A stretch of DNA of 64,000 nt from Stigmatella ashevillena. Lineage in GTDB: Bacteria > Myxococcota > Myxococcia > Myxococcales > Myxococcaceae. The translations under genes were made by a program, and so were the position numbers. The stretch is from the NCBI RefSeq assembly GCF_028368975.1, contig NZ_JAQNDM010000002.1, positions 3,280,425 through 3,344,424 of the forward strand. The letters run 5' to 3'. Within the stretch, counting starts at the first letter, position 1. The number at the start of each line of letters is the position of its first letter. Shown here piece by piece: positions 1-9,053 of the stretch. The notes below the pieces were generated by a model. The model ran no database searches, was not told the DNA's origin, and saw nothing but the letters and a program-made list of their open reading frames with translations.

Positions 1-1
1 T

Positions 2-724
2 GGAAGCTGGGAGTTCAAGATCTCCGGCGGAGAGCCCTTTCTGCTCAAGCGGCTGCCGGAGGTGGCGAAGCGGCTGGCCACGGCGGGGCACAAGGTCTCG
101 CTGCTCACCAACCTCTCGGCCCCCCTGCGCGTCCTCTCCACCTTCATCGAGGCAGCGGGGGAACAGCTGCGCACCTTCTCCTGCTCGCTGCACCGCGAGG
201 AGGTGGAGGAGGCGGTGTTCCTCGAGAAGGCCCAGGCCGTCCAGGAGATGCTGGCGCGGTGGCCTCGCGCCACGTTTGTCGTCAACAGCGTGGTGGTGCC
301 CGGCCAGGTGTCCGCGGTCTCCACCAGCCGCGAGCGCTTCGAGGAAGCCGGCATCAAGTTCTACCCACAGCTCATGCGGGTGGATGGAAAACCGGCCGAA
401 TACGGGTGGATGGACCGCTGGCGCATCGACAGGGCGTTCGGGGACATGGTGTCCCCCTCGCAGATGAACCGCGGCTACCCGCTCAAGGGCTACCTGTGCC
501 ACGCGGGCAGCAAGTACTTCATCATCCACCCCAAGGGGGATGCCTTCTCGTGCTATCCCGGCAAGCGTTTCGGGGAGGGACACCTGGGCAACGTCTTCGA
601 CGGAACGTTGAAGCTGTGGGATGCGCCCGCCCCCTGCCGCTATGAGGTGTGCCCCTGCACGGTGCCCCAAAACCGGGGCATCATCGAAGGGTTCGGCCAG
701 GGGGCCGAGGAAGACGCGCAATAG
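2..724 (+). CDS. Radical SAM protein, C-terminal part (5' end outside window)
   Basis: The reading frame is already open at base 2, so the gene begins upstream. The first residues in view contain SGGEPFL, the glycine-rich SAM-contacting motif that follows the CxxxCxxC iron-sulfur motif in radical SAM enzymes; the cluster cysteines themselves lie outside the window. A Cys-rich tail (LCHAGS, FSCYPGKR, then CRYEVCPC) resembles an auxiliary-cluster or SPASM-like region, with HLGNVFDGTLKLW matching the usual 'GN-x-x-x-x-x-LxxxW' segment. It is followed 10 bases later by a family 2 glycosyltransferase on the same strand, which suggests a shared operon for a glycan or small-molecule product. Substrate unknown. 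An internal GTG at 62 could be mistaken for the start, but the upstream frame encodes the SAM motif. Confidence 0.8.
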   Translation, partial: GSWEFKISGGEPFLLKRLPEVAKRLATAGHKVSLLTNLSAPLRVLSTFIEAAGEQLRTFSCSLHREEVEEAVFLEKAQAVQEMLARWPRATFVVNSVVVPGQVSAVSTSRERFEEAGIKFYPQLMRVDGKPAEYGWMDRWRIDRAFGDMVSPSQMNRGYPLKGYLCHAGSKYFIIHPKGDAFSCYPGKRFGEGHLGNVFDGTLKLWDAPAPCRYEVCPCTVPQNRGIIEGFGQGAEEDAQ

Positions 725-734
725 ATTGGCAGCG

Positions 735-1556
735 ATGACGCGCAAGCAGCCCCAGCTGTCCATCATCATCCCCTGGAGCAGGCGTCCCGAGCTCGACGTT
801 ACCTTGAGGCGCAACCGCCGCTTCTTCACCGCGCGCCCGTTCGAGGTGCTGGTGGTGAACTGTGGAGGAGACATCCGGATGTTCCGGAAGCTGCTGAGAG
901 CCCATCGCTTCCCGGGCCTGCGGGGCCTGGAAATGCGGGGCACCTCCTTCAACAAGTCCCTGGCGCTGAACGTTGGCGCCTCCGCGGCCCGCGCCGACTG
1001 CCTCCTCTTCCTCGACGCGGACGTGGTGCTGCGGAGCAATTTCCTGGAAGAGTCCCTGGCCCGGCTGGGCACGAAGCACTTCGTCACCGTGGACCGGCTC
1101 TTCGAGTCGCATCCGTCCTCCCTGCGCCCCTCCCGCTTGCGAGAGCTGGCCTACCTCATGCGCTTCGTGGACCGGAAGGGCCGCATCGCCCAGGTGGAGA
1201 CGAGGCGCGTGAACCTGAGCGATGGCAGCCACAGCGGGCCGGGCGTCGTGATGCTGCGGCGCAAGCACTTCGAGGAAGTGAGCGGGATGAACTCGAACCT
1301 GAGGGGCTGGGGCTGGGAAGACATGGATCTGCTGGTCCGCTTGCAGCTCGCGCTGGGGCTCTCGCCGAAGCGCCACGGCGAGGGGGTGCACCTCACCCAC
1401 GGCGATGACCAGCGAGACCTCGCGGGCATGCACAAGAAGGCCAGCGAACTGCTCAACCTCTCCCGCTGCTTGGAGAACTACCGCGAAGGGTATTACTGGG
1501 GCACCTGCGAGGATGACTTCGAGAAGTGGCAAGGGCGCTTCACGTGGTTCGAGTAG
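735..1556 (+). CDS. Family 2 glycosyltransferase
   Basis: 273-residue protein starting at ATG 735, 10 bases after the preceding stop. The N-terminus (QLSIIIPWSRR) is the first beta strand of a GT-A fold. A central LFLDADVVL segment carries the DxD metal and nucleotide-sugar motif, and the late GWGWEDMDLLVRL segment resembles the acceptor-side GWGxED motif of galactosyltransferase-type GT2/GT7 proteins. No membrane segment is obvious, so it is probably cytoplasmic or peripheral. A longer in-frame start at 621 would overlap the upstream gene and is not used. Together with the radical SAM gene before it, this is the tail of a cluster whose main part lies upstream. Sugar and acceptor cannot be read from the sequence. 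Confidence 0.85.
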   Translation: MTRKQPQLSIIIPWSRRPELDVTLRRNRRFFTARPFEVLVVNCGGDIRMFRKLLRAHRFPGLRGLEMRGTSFNKSLALNVGASAARADCLLFLDADVVLRSNFLEESLARLGTKHFVTVDRLFESHPSSLRPSRLRELAYLMRFVDRKGRIAQVETRRVNLSDGSHSGPGVVMLRRKHFEEVSGMNSNLRGWGWEDMDLLVRLQLALGLSPKRHGEGVHLTHGDDQRDLAGMHKKASELLNLSRCLENYREGYYWGTCEDDFEKWQGRFTWFE

Positions 1557-1652
1557 TCCCGCGCGGAGAGCAGGCACGCAGGCAAGCCCCTGCCATGCCA
1601 TGGCCCCGCGAATGTCCATCTTCAGCCCGCCACTCACCTGAGGAAGGACACG

Positions 1653-2504
1653 ATGGCGACACTGCGAATGGGCCATGGACCGGGCTTGGAGCGTCTGGAA
1701 CAAGCGGGACACACGGTGGGAGGCTGGGTGGCGCGCTACGCCCGGTTCGGCTACGCGGCCCGAGGGGTGGTGTACGCCACCATCGGGGTGCTCGCGGTGA
1801 AGCTGGCGCTCGGCTACGGCGGGAAGACCACGGACACCCAAGGCGCGCTCGTCACCCTGGCCCAGCAGCCCTTCAGCATCGTGCTGCTGTCACTCCTGGC
1901 GGCGGGACTGGTCGCTTTCGCCGCGTGGCGCTTCGTTCAGGCGATCCTCGACCCCGAGCAGAAAGGCCGTGACGGCAAGGGGATCCTGACCCGTGTCAGC
2001 TACTTCATCAGTGGCGGCATGCACGTGGCGCTCGCGCTCTCCGCGGTGCACCTCGTGACGGGCGCGGGGGCTCAGCGAGGGCGCGGGACACAAGGGTGGA
2101 CGGCGGAGATGCTCTCCAAGCCCTTCGGGGCGGCGCTGGTCGCGCTGGTCGGCGCGGGCGCCCTCGCCTTCGCCATCATCCAGTTCCACAACGCGTACAC
2201 GGCGAAGTTCCGCGAGAAGCTCTCCCTGGAGCGCCTGACGCCCTCCCACCGGGAGTGGGCCATCCGCGTCAGCCGCTTCGGACTCGCCGCGCGCGGCGCG
2301 GTCTTCACCCTCATCAGCGGCTTTCTCCTGCTCGCCGCCCTCCACGCCAACCCCCGCGAGGCCAAGGGGTTGGATGAATCTCTGGCCGTCCTCGCGGATC
2401 AGCCCTTTGGGGCGGTCCTGCTGGGCATCGTCGCCCTGGGGCTCGTGGCGTATGCCGCCTACCTCTTCCTTCAGGCACGCTACCGTCGAATCGCCACGCC
2501 CTGA
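1653..2504 (+). CDS. DUF1206 family integral membrane protein
   Basis: 283-residue hydrophobic protein with three copies of a two-helix unit. Each starts with an amphipathic R-x-G-x-x-A-R-G-x-V-(Y/F)-x-x-I segment (about residues 27-45, 110-130 and 205-225) and ends with a second helix containing GLVA(F/Y)AA(W/Y)-type residues. This triplicated pattern and the length fit the DUF1206 family of bacterial inner-membrane proteins, whose function is not known. The copies are clearly related: 'QQPFSIVLL', 'SKPFGAALV' and 'DQPFGAVLL' occupy equivalent places. It ends 7 bases before the stop of the convergent histidine kinase gene, so the two transcripts meet there. No operon partner is evident. Confidence 0.85.
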   Translation: MATLRMGHGPGLERLEQAGHTVGGWVARYARFGYAARGVVYATIGVLAVKLALGYGGKTTDTQGALVTLAQQPFSIVLLSLLAAGLVAFAAWRFVQAILDPEQKGRDGKGILTRVSYFISGGMHVALALSAVHLVTGAGAQRGRGTQGWTAEMLSKPFGAALVALVGAGALAFAIIQFHNAYTAKFREKLSLERLTPSHREWAIRVSRFGLAARGAVFTLISGFLLLAALHANPREAKGLDESLAVLADQPFGAVLLGIVALGLVAYAAYLFLQARYRRIATP

Positions 2505-2511
2505 GGTGCCC

Positions 2512-3819
2512 TCACGAGGCGGAGGGAGGACGGCAGGGAAGGAAGAGGGTGAACCGGGCCCCCTTCTGGAGTTCGCTCTCCACTTCGATGCGGCCTCCGT
2601 GGGAGGTGACAATCCCATGGGCCGCCGCCAACCCGAGCCCCATCCCCTTGCCCGGGGGCTTGGTGGTGAAGAAGGGCTCGAAGAGGCGCTTCATCGTCTC
2701 CGAGGACATGCCCACGCCTGTGTCACGAACCTCCACCCGCGCCATGTCCCCTTCTCTCCGGGAAGAGATGATCACCCGGCCGGTGTCCGTCACGGCATGC
2801 CCCGCGTTGATGAACAGATGCACCAGCACCTGGGTGATCTGCTGAGGACGTCCCACGAAGGTGCCGATCTCCTGGAGGTCCGTCTCCACCTGGCAGTGGC
2901 TCAGTTCGCCCTGTGCGATGCGCAGGGCGGACTGGAGCTCCGCATCGAAGTTGAACTCCGTGAAGGACTCGGAGTCGCCGCGGGCGAAGCGGCGCAGGTC
3001 CATGACGATGGCATTCACCCGGCGGATGCCGTCCAACGTCGCCGGCAGGACGTCATCCACGTACTCCTGGAGTGAACACGGCAACTGGGGAACCTTGCGC
3101 AGGTCCCTGAGCAGCCAGTTGACGTTGCTCGTCACGTAGCTCATCGGGTTGTTGATCTCGTGAGCCACCCCCGCGGCCATCATGCCCAGACTGGAGAGCT
3201 TCTCCTGGTCGAGGGCCCGCTCATGCATCACCTGCAATTCCCGGTGGGCCTGCCGGAGCCGCTCCCTTTGAGCGAGCACCTGCTTGAGGACTCCCATCAT
3301 CACCGCGGAGTGCTTCTCGGTGATCAGATAGGCAAAGAGACTGAGCACCGAGAACGCCGCGAGCATCTGGAGATCACTCCCTTGCCAGAGCGCCACCCCG
3401 TCCACGAGCCCCAGGAAGAACACCATCCGCCACCGGTTCCAGGCATCCAGCCCGGTGAACCAGAGCACGTTGTACGGTAGGAAGACCCACACCAGGACCG
3501 GCCACTGTAGGAGCGTTCCTCCCACAACCAAACCCGCCGCGTTGAAGACCACCCGGACCGTCTCCGCCACCCCCCCGCCGAAGCGGCGGGCCATCCATTC
3601 GAAGACCTTGCTGTTGATGAGCGAGAGCACCGCGCAGATCAGCAGCGCGCCGGTGAGCAGCCGCCATTGCCCCCAATACCAGATGATCACCAGGAGGTTG
3701 AGGACGTTCGCGCCCAGAACCGAGACAAGGCGGGGACGGCGCAGCAGCGTCTCCAGATCCTCGTCGGTGGGGAACTGAGTGGAAAAAGGCAAGGGGGGAT
3801 TCTCCCAACAAGCCCTCAT
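2512..3819 (-). CDS. Membrane sensor histidine kinase
   Basis: 435 residues. About six hydrophobic segments (roughly residues 32-170) form a membrane sensor region without a large periplasmic loop. A linker helix (about 175-205) follows, then a HisKA domain with the phospho-acceptor motif GVAHEINNP (His about 220), then a HATPase_c domain with DTGVGM and GMGLGL boxes (about 368-400). This is a group of class-I kinases common in myxobacteria; no receiver domain is fused and no response regulator gene lies nearby, so it is an orphan here. It lies 21 bases downstream of the large membrane protein gene on the same strand, so co-transcription with the glycosyltransferase group is possible. Ligand unknown. 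Confidence 0.9.
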   Translation of the reverse strand: MRACWENPPLPFSTQFPTDEDLETLLRRPRLVSVLGANVLNLLVIIWYWGQWRLLTGALLICAVLSLINSKVFEWMARRFGGGVAETVRVVFNAAGLVVGGTLLQWPVLVWVFLPYNVLWFTGLDAWNRWRMVFFLGLVDGVALWQGSDLQMLAAFSVLSLFAYLITEKHSAVMMGVLKQVLAQRERLRQAHRELQVMHERALDQEKLSSLGMMAAGVAHEINNPMSYVTSNVNWLLRDLRKVPQLPCSLQEYVDDVLPATLDGIRRVNAIVMDLRRFARGDSESFTEFNFDAELQSALRIAQGELSHCQVETDLQEIGTFVGRPQQITQVLVHLFINAGHAVTDTGRVIISSRREGDMARVEVRDTGVGMSSETMKRLFEPFFTTKPPGKGMGLGLAAAHGIVTSHGGRIEVESELQKGARFTLFLPCRPPSAS

Positions 3820-3840
3820 CGCGCCGAAGGTGCGCCGCTG

Positions 3841-5691
3841 TCAATCGCAGCGGAAGCAGAGCGTTCGGGTGCCACTTTGAGCCCAACGCACCGGGTATTG
3901 CCGACACGTTCGTCCCGGCGCGGCGTGGAGGGCGTGCACCTGGACATCCAAGGCACGAAGTCCCTCCAGGGCTTGCTGGTGGTAGCCTTCCCAGTCCTCG
4001 CTCGCCGCCTCCCAGAAGACACAGGTGCCAGGCTCCTGACGCACCTTGCCCTCGCTGAACAGGGGCCAGTGGCCGTTGGTGGCCGTGAAATCCTCCGGCA
4101 CCCACCCCAGGGCGACATTCGAGAAGTTCACCCGGGCCCAGGAGGGGCCCAGCAGACCACCGAAGCGCTTTCCCTCGTTCTGGAGAACCTGGCGGATGAG
4201 GGCCGAGCCCTCTCTGTCCTCCAACGCGCTGAGTCGCTCGAAGGGAGGCTGGCCGTGCACCCGCTCCCGGTAGCTGGGCGCGTAGGCCGCGAAGGCCCGG
4301 CTCCACCCGCGCGTCACCGCGGCCAGCCCAGCGGCCACGAGCACCGCCAAGGCCACGTTCCAGCGCCTCGCGCGGGAAGGCGCCGCCTGGACCAGGCTTC
4401 CCACCCGGATGCTGGCAACGAGCAGGCCCGCGCAGAGCAGCAGCACCACCGCATGGAAGCTGTACTTGAGGAAGTAGTACCCCACGGGCAGCCCCGCCTT
4501 CAGGTAGGCCAGTTGGACCAGCGCGTTGAAGCCGCCGAACAAGAGGGCAAAGTCGATCAGCCTTCGCTCGACGGCCTCTTCCCGGGACAAGAAGAAGCGC
4601 AGCACCAGGAGCCCCACGGCGCACACACACTGTGTCCGCAACGCTCTCACGGGATCATGGTGAATCAGGCTGCCGTAGACGGGCGCCAGCGGGAGGAGTT
4701 TCCCATAGGCGTATGCGCCCGCCGCCAGGAAGGCGAGCCCCATGAGCCGCGCGAGCCACGCCAGCCGTCGGTGCTCCCAGCCGGAGGAGGAGAATCCCTC
4801 CGCGAGCGCCAGGACGCCGCCCATGAGGAGGAAATCGCCGAGGTTCAGCCCGTAGGTGTACCGGTAGAGGACCGTGAACACGGCGAGCGCCGCGCAGCGG
4901 GCCCAGGCCGCCCGGGGCAACGCGTAGGCCACCCACGCCAGGACCAGGGGCACCAGTCCAAAGAGGTGGCCATAGAAGCCATCGGCCTGGTGGTAGTGCA
5001 GCAACCGCAGCAACAGGAACGGCCACACGATGACGGTGGCGGCAAGCAGTGCCCCTTGTGCCACGGTGCATGCGCGGGACGAGCGCCACAACCGGCTCAC
5101 CGCGAACTCGAGCGAGGCGGCCATCGCCACCGCGAGAACAGCAGGCACCAGGTAGAAGCCCGCCCGAAAGCTGGAGAATGTGTCCAGGCCGAACAGCCAT
5201 CCCAGCCCGTACGTCACCGTGTGGAAGAGGGTGAAGCCCTGATAAATGCCGGGCTCGCCGGTGACGAAATCCATTCGCAGCGCGGCGTGGTTTCCCGCAT
5301 CCCCGCCGCCCACCGAGACCAACCCGTCCATGACGGGGATCCCCAGCATCCTCCACGTCACCCCCGCCACCCCGGCGAGGAACAGCCCTTGGAGAAGCGC
5401 GAGCCCTCCCGCCGTGGGCCAGACGGACCGGCGCGCAAGGACGCTCCCCACCGCGACAGCGGCTCCCCCCATCCCCACGAGCGCGCCCACCCACAGAGGA
5501 AGCCCCAGGGCCGCGCGGAGCACGCTCGCCCCCGCCGCTGGCACCAAGGCCAGCAGCAGCAAAAAGAGCAAGGCGCCCAACCCCCGGGGAGGGGCTTTCA
5601 CGGAGGAAGCGCTCGCATCAGGGACATCCGGCAAGGGGCGGGCGAGCGGCATCGGATCAACGGGCCGAAGGCTCGGCCTCATCGGCGGCAT
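3841..5691 (-). CDS. Large multi-pass membrane protein, possible GT-C type glycosyltransferase
   Basis: 616 residues with about 12 hydrophobic segments between residues 40 and 470, then a soluble C-terminal part of about 140 residues. An acidic residue pair (GGGDAGNHAAL, about residue 125) sits in the first outer loop, where GT-C enzymes carry their catalytic Asp; this is suggestive only. I do not recognise a named family. The context supports a lipid-linked sugar role: the upstream genes encode DUF2304 and a dolichyl-phosphate-mannose-synthase-like glycosyltransferase, and the start overlaps the DUF2304 gene by 35 bases. The first ATG codons are close together (residues 1, 4 and 14), so the exact start is uncertain. 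Confidence 0.6.
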   Translation of the reverse strand: MPPMRPSLRPVDPMPLARPLPDVPDASASSVKAPPRGLGALLFLLLLALVPAAGASVLRAALGLPLWVGALVGMGGAAVAVGSVLARRSVWPTAGGLALLQGLFLAGVAGVTWRMLGIPVMDGLVSVGGGDAGNHAALRMDFVTGEPGIYQGFTLFHTVTYGLGWLFGLDTFSSFRAGFYLVPAVLAVAMAASLEFAVSRLWRSSRACTVAQGALLAATVIVWPFLLLRLLHYHQADGFYGHLFGLVPLVLAWVAYALPRAAWARCAALAVFTVLYRYTYGLNLGDFLLMGGVLALAEGFSSSGWEHRRLAWLARLMGLAFLAAGAYAYGKLLPLAPVYGSLIHHDPVRALRTQCVCAVGLLVLRFFLSREEAVERRLIDFALLFGGFNALVQLAYLKAGLPVGYYFLKYSFHAVVLLLCAGLLVASIRVGSLVQAAPSRARRWNVALAVLVAAGLAAVTRGWSRAFAAYAPSYRERVHGQPPFERLSALEDREGSALIRQVLQNEGKRFGGLLGPSWARVNFSNVALGWVPEDFTATNGHWPLFSEGKVRQEPGTCVFWEAASEDWEGYHQQALEGLRALDVQVHALHAAPGRTCRQYPVRWAQSGTRTLCFRCD

Positions 5692-6043
5692 GGCCCTGGG
5701 GACGTTCCAGCGTGGGGCGCTGGGCTGTCAGCACGGCGAGTTCCTGCGCCAGGCGTTGAATCTGGCTGCGCTGCTCGGCCACCTGAAGGCTCAGCCGGAA
5801 GAGCAGCCAGAGCAACACGATGCACACCATGAAGAAGAGCGCCGAAGGGGCGTAATAGATGCCCATCGCCGCGGCAATGGCATCGATGGCGCCACGCCAG
5901 ATGGCCAGCGCGGCGGTGAAAACGGAGACCATCAGCCAGCTGAAGGTATGGCGCTCCGAAGTCCGCATGCGGCGCGCCGAGAAGAGCACCGCGATGGCGA
6001 AGGCCGCCGAGAACGCCAGGACGATGAGGCTGGAGCGGCTCAT
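5657..6043 (-). CDS. DUF2304 family small membrane protein
   Basis: 128 residues with three hydrophobic segments (about 5-22, 35-60 and 65-85) followed by a coiled-coil-like tail containing LQVAEQRSQIQRLAQELAVL. Length, topology and the helical tail fit DUF2304, a family usually encoded beside polyprenyl-phosphate glycosyltransferases, as here: the GT2 gene lies 5 bases upstream on the same strand. It probably acts as a membrane partner of that enzyme, which is an inference from gene order. Its 3' end overlaps the start of the following membrane protein gene by 35 bases. Confidence 0.8.
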   Translation of the reverse strand: MSRSSLIVLAFSAAFAIAVLFSARRMRTSERHTFSWLMVSVFTAALAIWRGAIDAIAAAMGIYYAPSALFFMVCIVLLWLLFRLSLQVAEQRSQIQRLAQELAVLTAQRPTLERPQGHAADEAEPSAR

Positions 6044-6048
6044 GGGGC

Positions 6049-6744
6049 TCAGACCGTCCGGAACCGCTCCATGAGGAGCGCAAACGACACCTTGGCCATA
6101 TAGAAGGCCGAGCGCCAGGGGGTGAGCGAGCTCACCCCCGCGCGCCGCGAGCGCATCTTCACGGGAACCTCCACGATGGGCAGATGCTGCCGTGAGGCCA
6201 TCAACACGCTCTCGGGCTCCGGATAGTCATGGGGAAAGTGCGCCGAGAAGAAGCGCACGGCCCGGGGGCCGAAGCCACGGAATCCGGACGTCGGATCCGT
6301 GATGCGCTGACGGCACAGCGAGGAGAGCAGATGGGACAGGAACCGGCTGCCCAGGCGCCGCACCCACGTGGACTGAAAGCTGGCCACTCCGGCGAAGCGG
6401 CTCCCCACCACCAGCTCCGCCCCCTCGTCGAGCGCCTTCAACAGCGCGGGGACGCTCTGAGGATCATGCTGCCCATCCCCATCCATGCGAAGCGCGCGCG
6501 TGTAGCCATTGCGCAGCGCGTACAGCAGGCCCGTCGCTTCCCCCGCGGCAACCCCCATGTTGAAGGGGTGGAGCACCACGAAAGCCCCCGCTTCGCGGGC
6601 GCGCTCCGCCGTCGCGTCACGGGAGCCATCATCGACCACCAGCACGTCCACGGACAGCGGCTGGCTCTGAAGCTCGCGCACCGTGACGGCGATGCTGGCC
6701 TCTTCGTTATAGGCCAGCAGGATGATGAGGGTCCTGGCTCCCAT
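6049..6744 (-). CDS. Family 2 glycosyltransferase, dolichyl/polyprenyl-phosphate sugar synthase type
   Basis: 231-residue GT-A enzyme. The N-terminus has LLAYNEE, then VVDDGSRD (about residues 37-43), and RMDGDGQHDP with the DxD motif (about 87-94), followed by GSRF. This set is typical of DPM1-like enzymes that transfer a sugar from a nucleotide donor to a polyprenyl phosphate at the cytoplasmic face of the membrane. The protein lacks a C-terminal membrane domain, so it may depend on the DUF2304 partner encoded 5 bases downstream. It is the first gene of the reverse-strand group DUF2304 - large membrane protein - histidine kinase. Sugar identity cannot be stated. Confidence 0.88.
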   Translation of the reverse strand: MGARTLIILLAYNEEASIAVTVRELQSQPLSVDVLVVDDGSRDATAERAREAGAFVVLHPFNMGVAAGEATGLLYALRNGYTRALRMDGDGQHDPQSVPALLKALDEGAELVVGSRFAGVASFQSTWVRRLGSRFLSHLLSSLCRQRITDPTSGFRGFGPRAVRFFSAHFPHDYPEPESVLMASRQHLPIVEVPVKMRSRRAGVSSLTPWRSAFYMAKVSFALLMERFRTV

Positions 6745-6802
6745 GGCTTTTCCACGGAGCGGTGTACCTCAAACCGTGCACCGTTGCCCAGCCACAGGCG
6801 CG

Positions 6803-8887
6803 CTACGGCGGGGCCCCGAGCCGGGCCTTCAGCTCATCGGGTTTCGTCAGGGGCCTCTCACAGGCAAAACCGCGGCAGACATAGGCCGCCCCCTGTCCAT
6901 TCACAGGCTCGCGCCCCTCGAACAGCTCCTTCAACACCGCGGGGACCGGGGCGCCCACTTCCTTCCAACCGAAAGCAAAGGTGGGGGCAAAGGCGCGCTG
7001 CGCCACCTCCAGCAAGGGAGCCACCTGCGCGCGAGTCCCCGAGAAGGTGATGCCCGCCCCCCCCTCCAGGAACGTGTCCGCCGCCAGCGCCAGGTGCCCA
7101 TAGCCCAGGGGGTTCTCCTCCAGCGCCTTGCGCATCCGGGACAGGTAGCGCTCGGGCAGCTCCAGTTGAGACTTGTCCCCCGTCAAGGCGGCCAGGGCTA
7201 CCTGCGCCTCGGTGAGCGTGGAGGCCCCCGAAGGGAAGGCATTGTCGAAGAGCGAGTAGGTGGCGACCACCAGGTCTTTCTGCCCCTTCGGCGCGGAGAG
7301 ATAGGCCTGCTTCTCTTCATCCCAGAAGAGCTCCACCGCCCGCTTCACCAACGCCGAGGCGACCTCCAGGTACTTCGCCTCGAACGTCGCCTGGTAGAGG
7401 GCGGTCAGCCCCGCCGCGAGGTCTCCATAGTCCTCCAGGAAGCCGTCGATGCGCCCCCCGCCCTCTTCGTAGGAGCGGCTCAAGCGCGTGCCATCCCACA
7501 TGTGGGTGAGCACGAAGTCCGCGGACCCGGCCGCGAGCTGCGCCCACTCGGGCCGGCCGAAGACGCGCGAGGCGAACGCCAGCCCCCGAATCATCAATCC
7601 ATTCCAGCCCGAGAGGATCTTGTCGTCCCGCCCCGGCTTCACGCGCTGCTCCCGGATCCCGAAGAGGGCCGCGCGCGCGGCCGTCAGGGTGCGCTCCAGT
7701 GCCTCTGGGGACAGGCCCCGCTCGTGGGCGATCTGCGCCGCGGGCACGGCCACCTCCAGCACGGTGGCGCCATGCTCGAAGTTCCCCTGGGGGGTAATCC
7801 GGAAGTGGCGCAGCAGCAGGTTCGCGTGCTCCGGCGTGAGCACCGAGCACACCTGCGCCGGGGTCCAGACGAAGAACCGGCCCTCCTCGCCCTCGCTGTC
7901 CGCGTCCTGCGCGGAGTAGAAGCCGCCGCGCGCGTCCGTCATCTCTCGCCGCACGTACTCCGCGGTCTCCTCCACCACCTTGCGCCACAAGGGACGCGAT
8001 TCCACCTGCTCGCCCTCGGCGTACAAGTGCAGGAGCTGGGCGTTGTCGTAGAGCATCTTCTCGAAGTGGGGCACCCGCCAGCGGTCGTCCACGGCGTAGC
8101 GGTGGAAACCCCCTCCGAGCTGGTCGTAGACCCCCCCGAGCGCCATGCGCTCCAGCGTCCGCAGGGCCGCTTCCTTGAGCGGCTCCGGGCCTCCCCGCCG
8201 CCAGGCCCTCAACAGGAAGGACACATTCATGGGATTGGGAAACTTGGGCGATCCCCCGAAGCCGCCATTGACCGGGTCCACGTGGCGCAGCATCCGCTCG
8301 CCCATCTTCAGCACGTCTTCCACCGACAGCGCCGCCGGGGCCGCCTCCAGGCCATAGGTGGCCAGCTCGCCCAGCCCCTCCCGGAAGTCCGCCGCCTGCC
8401 CCAGCACCTTCTCCCGCTGGGTTTCCCAGGCCTCCCGGAGCGACTCCAGCACCTTGGGAAACCCCGGGCGCCCATACTTGTCCTGCGGCGGAAAGTAGGT
8501 GCCGCCATAGAAAGGCCGCAGGTCCGGCGTGAGGAAGACGGTAAGGGGCCAGCCGCCCCCCTGCCCCATGAGCTGCACCACCCCCTGGTAGATTTGATCC
8601 AGGTCCGGCCGCTCTTCCCGGTCCACTTTGATGTTGATGAAGTGCGCGTTCATCACGCTCGCGATGGCCGGGTCCTCGAAGGACTCATGCGCCATCACAT
8701 GGCACCAATGACAGGCGGAGTACCCCACCGAGAGCAGAATGGGTTTGTCCTCCAACCGGGCGCGCGCGAGCGCCTCCTCACCCCACGGGTACCACTCCAC
8801 GGGATTGGTGGCGTGCTGCCGCAAATAGGGCGAGTGCTCGCGGGCGAGGCGGTTACCGGAACGGGAAGGCGTCTGGGAAGGGGCCAT
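6803..8887 (-). CDS. DUF255 thioredoxin-fold protein (YyaL/SSP411 family)
   Basis: 694 residues, the usual family length. The start is set at ATG 8887, because the protein from there ([21 protein letters not shown]) matches the conserved family N-terminus; an in-frame upstream extension to 9124 is not conserved-looking and runs into the divergent gene. A thioredoxin-like domain covers about residues 15-175 with the CxxC motif CHWC (59-62) and the [10 protein letters not shown] and [11 protein letters not shown] segments. The rest is an alpha/alpha toroid-like domain similar to N-acylglucosamine 2-epimerase folds, with [12 protein letters not shown] and [10 protein letters not shown]. Physiological role unsettled. 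Single gene, divergent from the family 39 glycosyltransferase. Confidence 0.93.
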   Translation of the reverse strand: MAPSQTPSRSGNRLAREHSPYLRQHATNPVEWYPWGEEALARARLEDKPILLSVGYSACHWCHVMAHESFEDPAIASVMNAHFINIKVDREERPDLDQIYQGVVQLMGQGGGWPLTVFLTPDLRPFYGGTYFPPQDKYGRPGFPKVLESLREAWETQREKVLGQAADFREGLGELATYGLEAAPAALSVEDVLKMGERMLRHVDPVNGGFGGSPKFPNPMNVSFLLRAWRRGGPEPLKEAALRTLERMALGGVYDQLGGGFHRYAVDDRWRVPHFEKMLYDNAQLLHLYAEGEQVESRPLWRKVVEETAEYVRREMTDARGGFYSAQDADSEGEEGRFFVWTPAQVCSVLTPEHANLLLRHFRITPQGNFEHGATVLEVAVPAAQIAHERGLSPEALERTLTAARAALFGIREQRVKPGRDDKILSGWNGLMIRGLAFASRVFGRPEWAQLAAGSADFVLTHMWDGTRLSRSYEEGGGRIDGFLEDYGDLAAGLTALYQATFEAKYLEVASALVKRAVELFWDEEKQAYLSAPKGQKDLVVATYSLFDNAFPSGASTLTEAQVALAALTGDKSQLELPERYLSRMRKALEENPLGYGHLALAADTFLEGGAGITFSGTRAQVAPLLEVAQRAFAPTFAFGWKEVGAPVPAVLKELFEGREPVNGQGAAYVCRGFACERPLTKPDELKARLGAPP

Positions 8888-9053
8888 AATCGCTACGGCT
8901 CTCGGCAAGAGGGACCTTTGGAATAGGAACCCCACGGACCAGGAGCAAGCGAGAAAGGGACTTGCAGTGTCATTCCCGGAAACACAAGCCCCTTCTGCCC
9001 CCTGTTCAAGACGCCCTGGGTGCGCTTTGTCCGGGGGCGTGGCCCTCTCCGCC

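Noticed and set aside
3667-8926. Long forward-strand open frames (721 and 734 codons) opposite the membrane protein and DUF255 genes
   Set aside because: Antisense to genes with clear motifs; translations are Arg/Pro/Gly/Gln-rich and show no domain.
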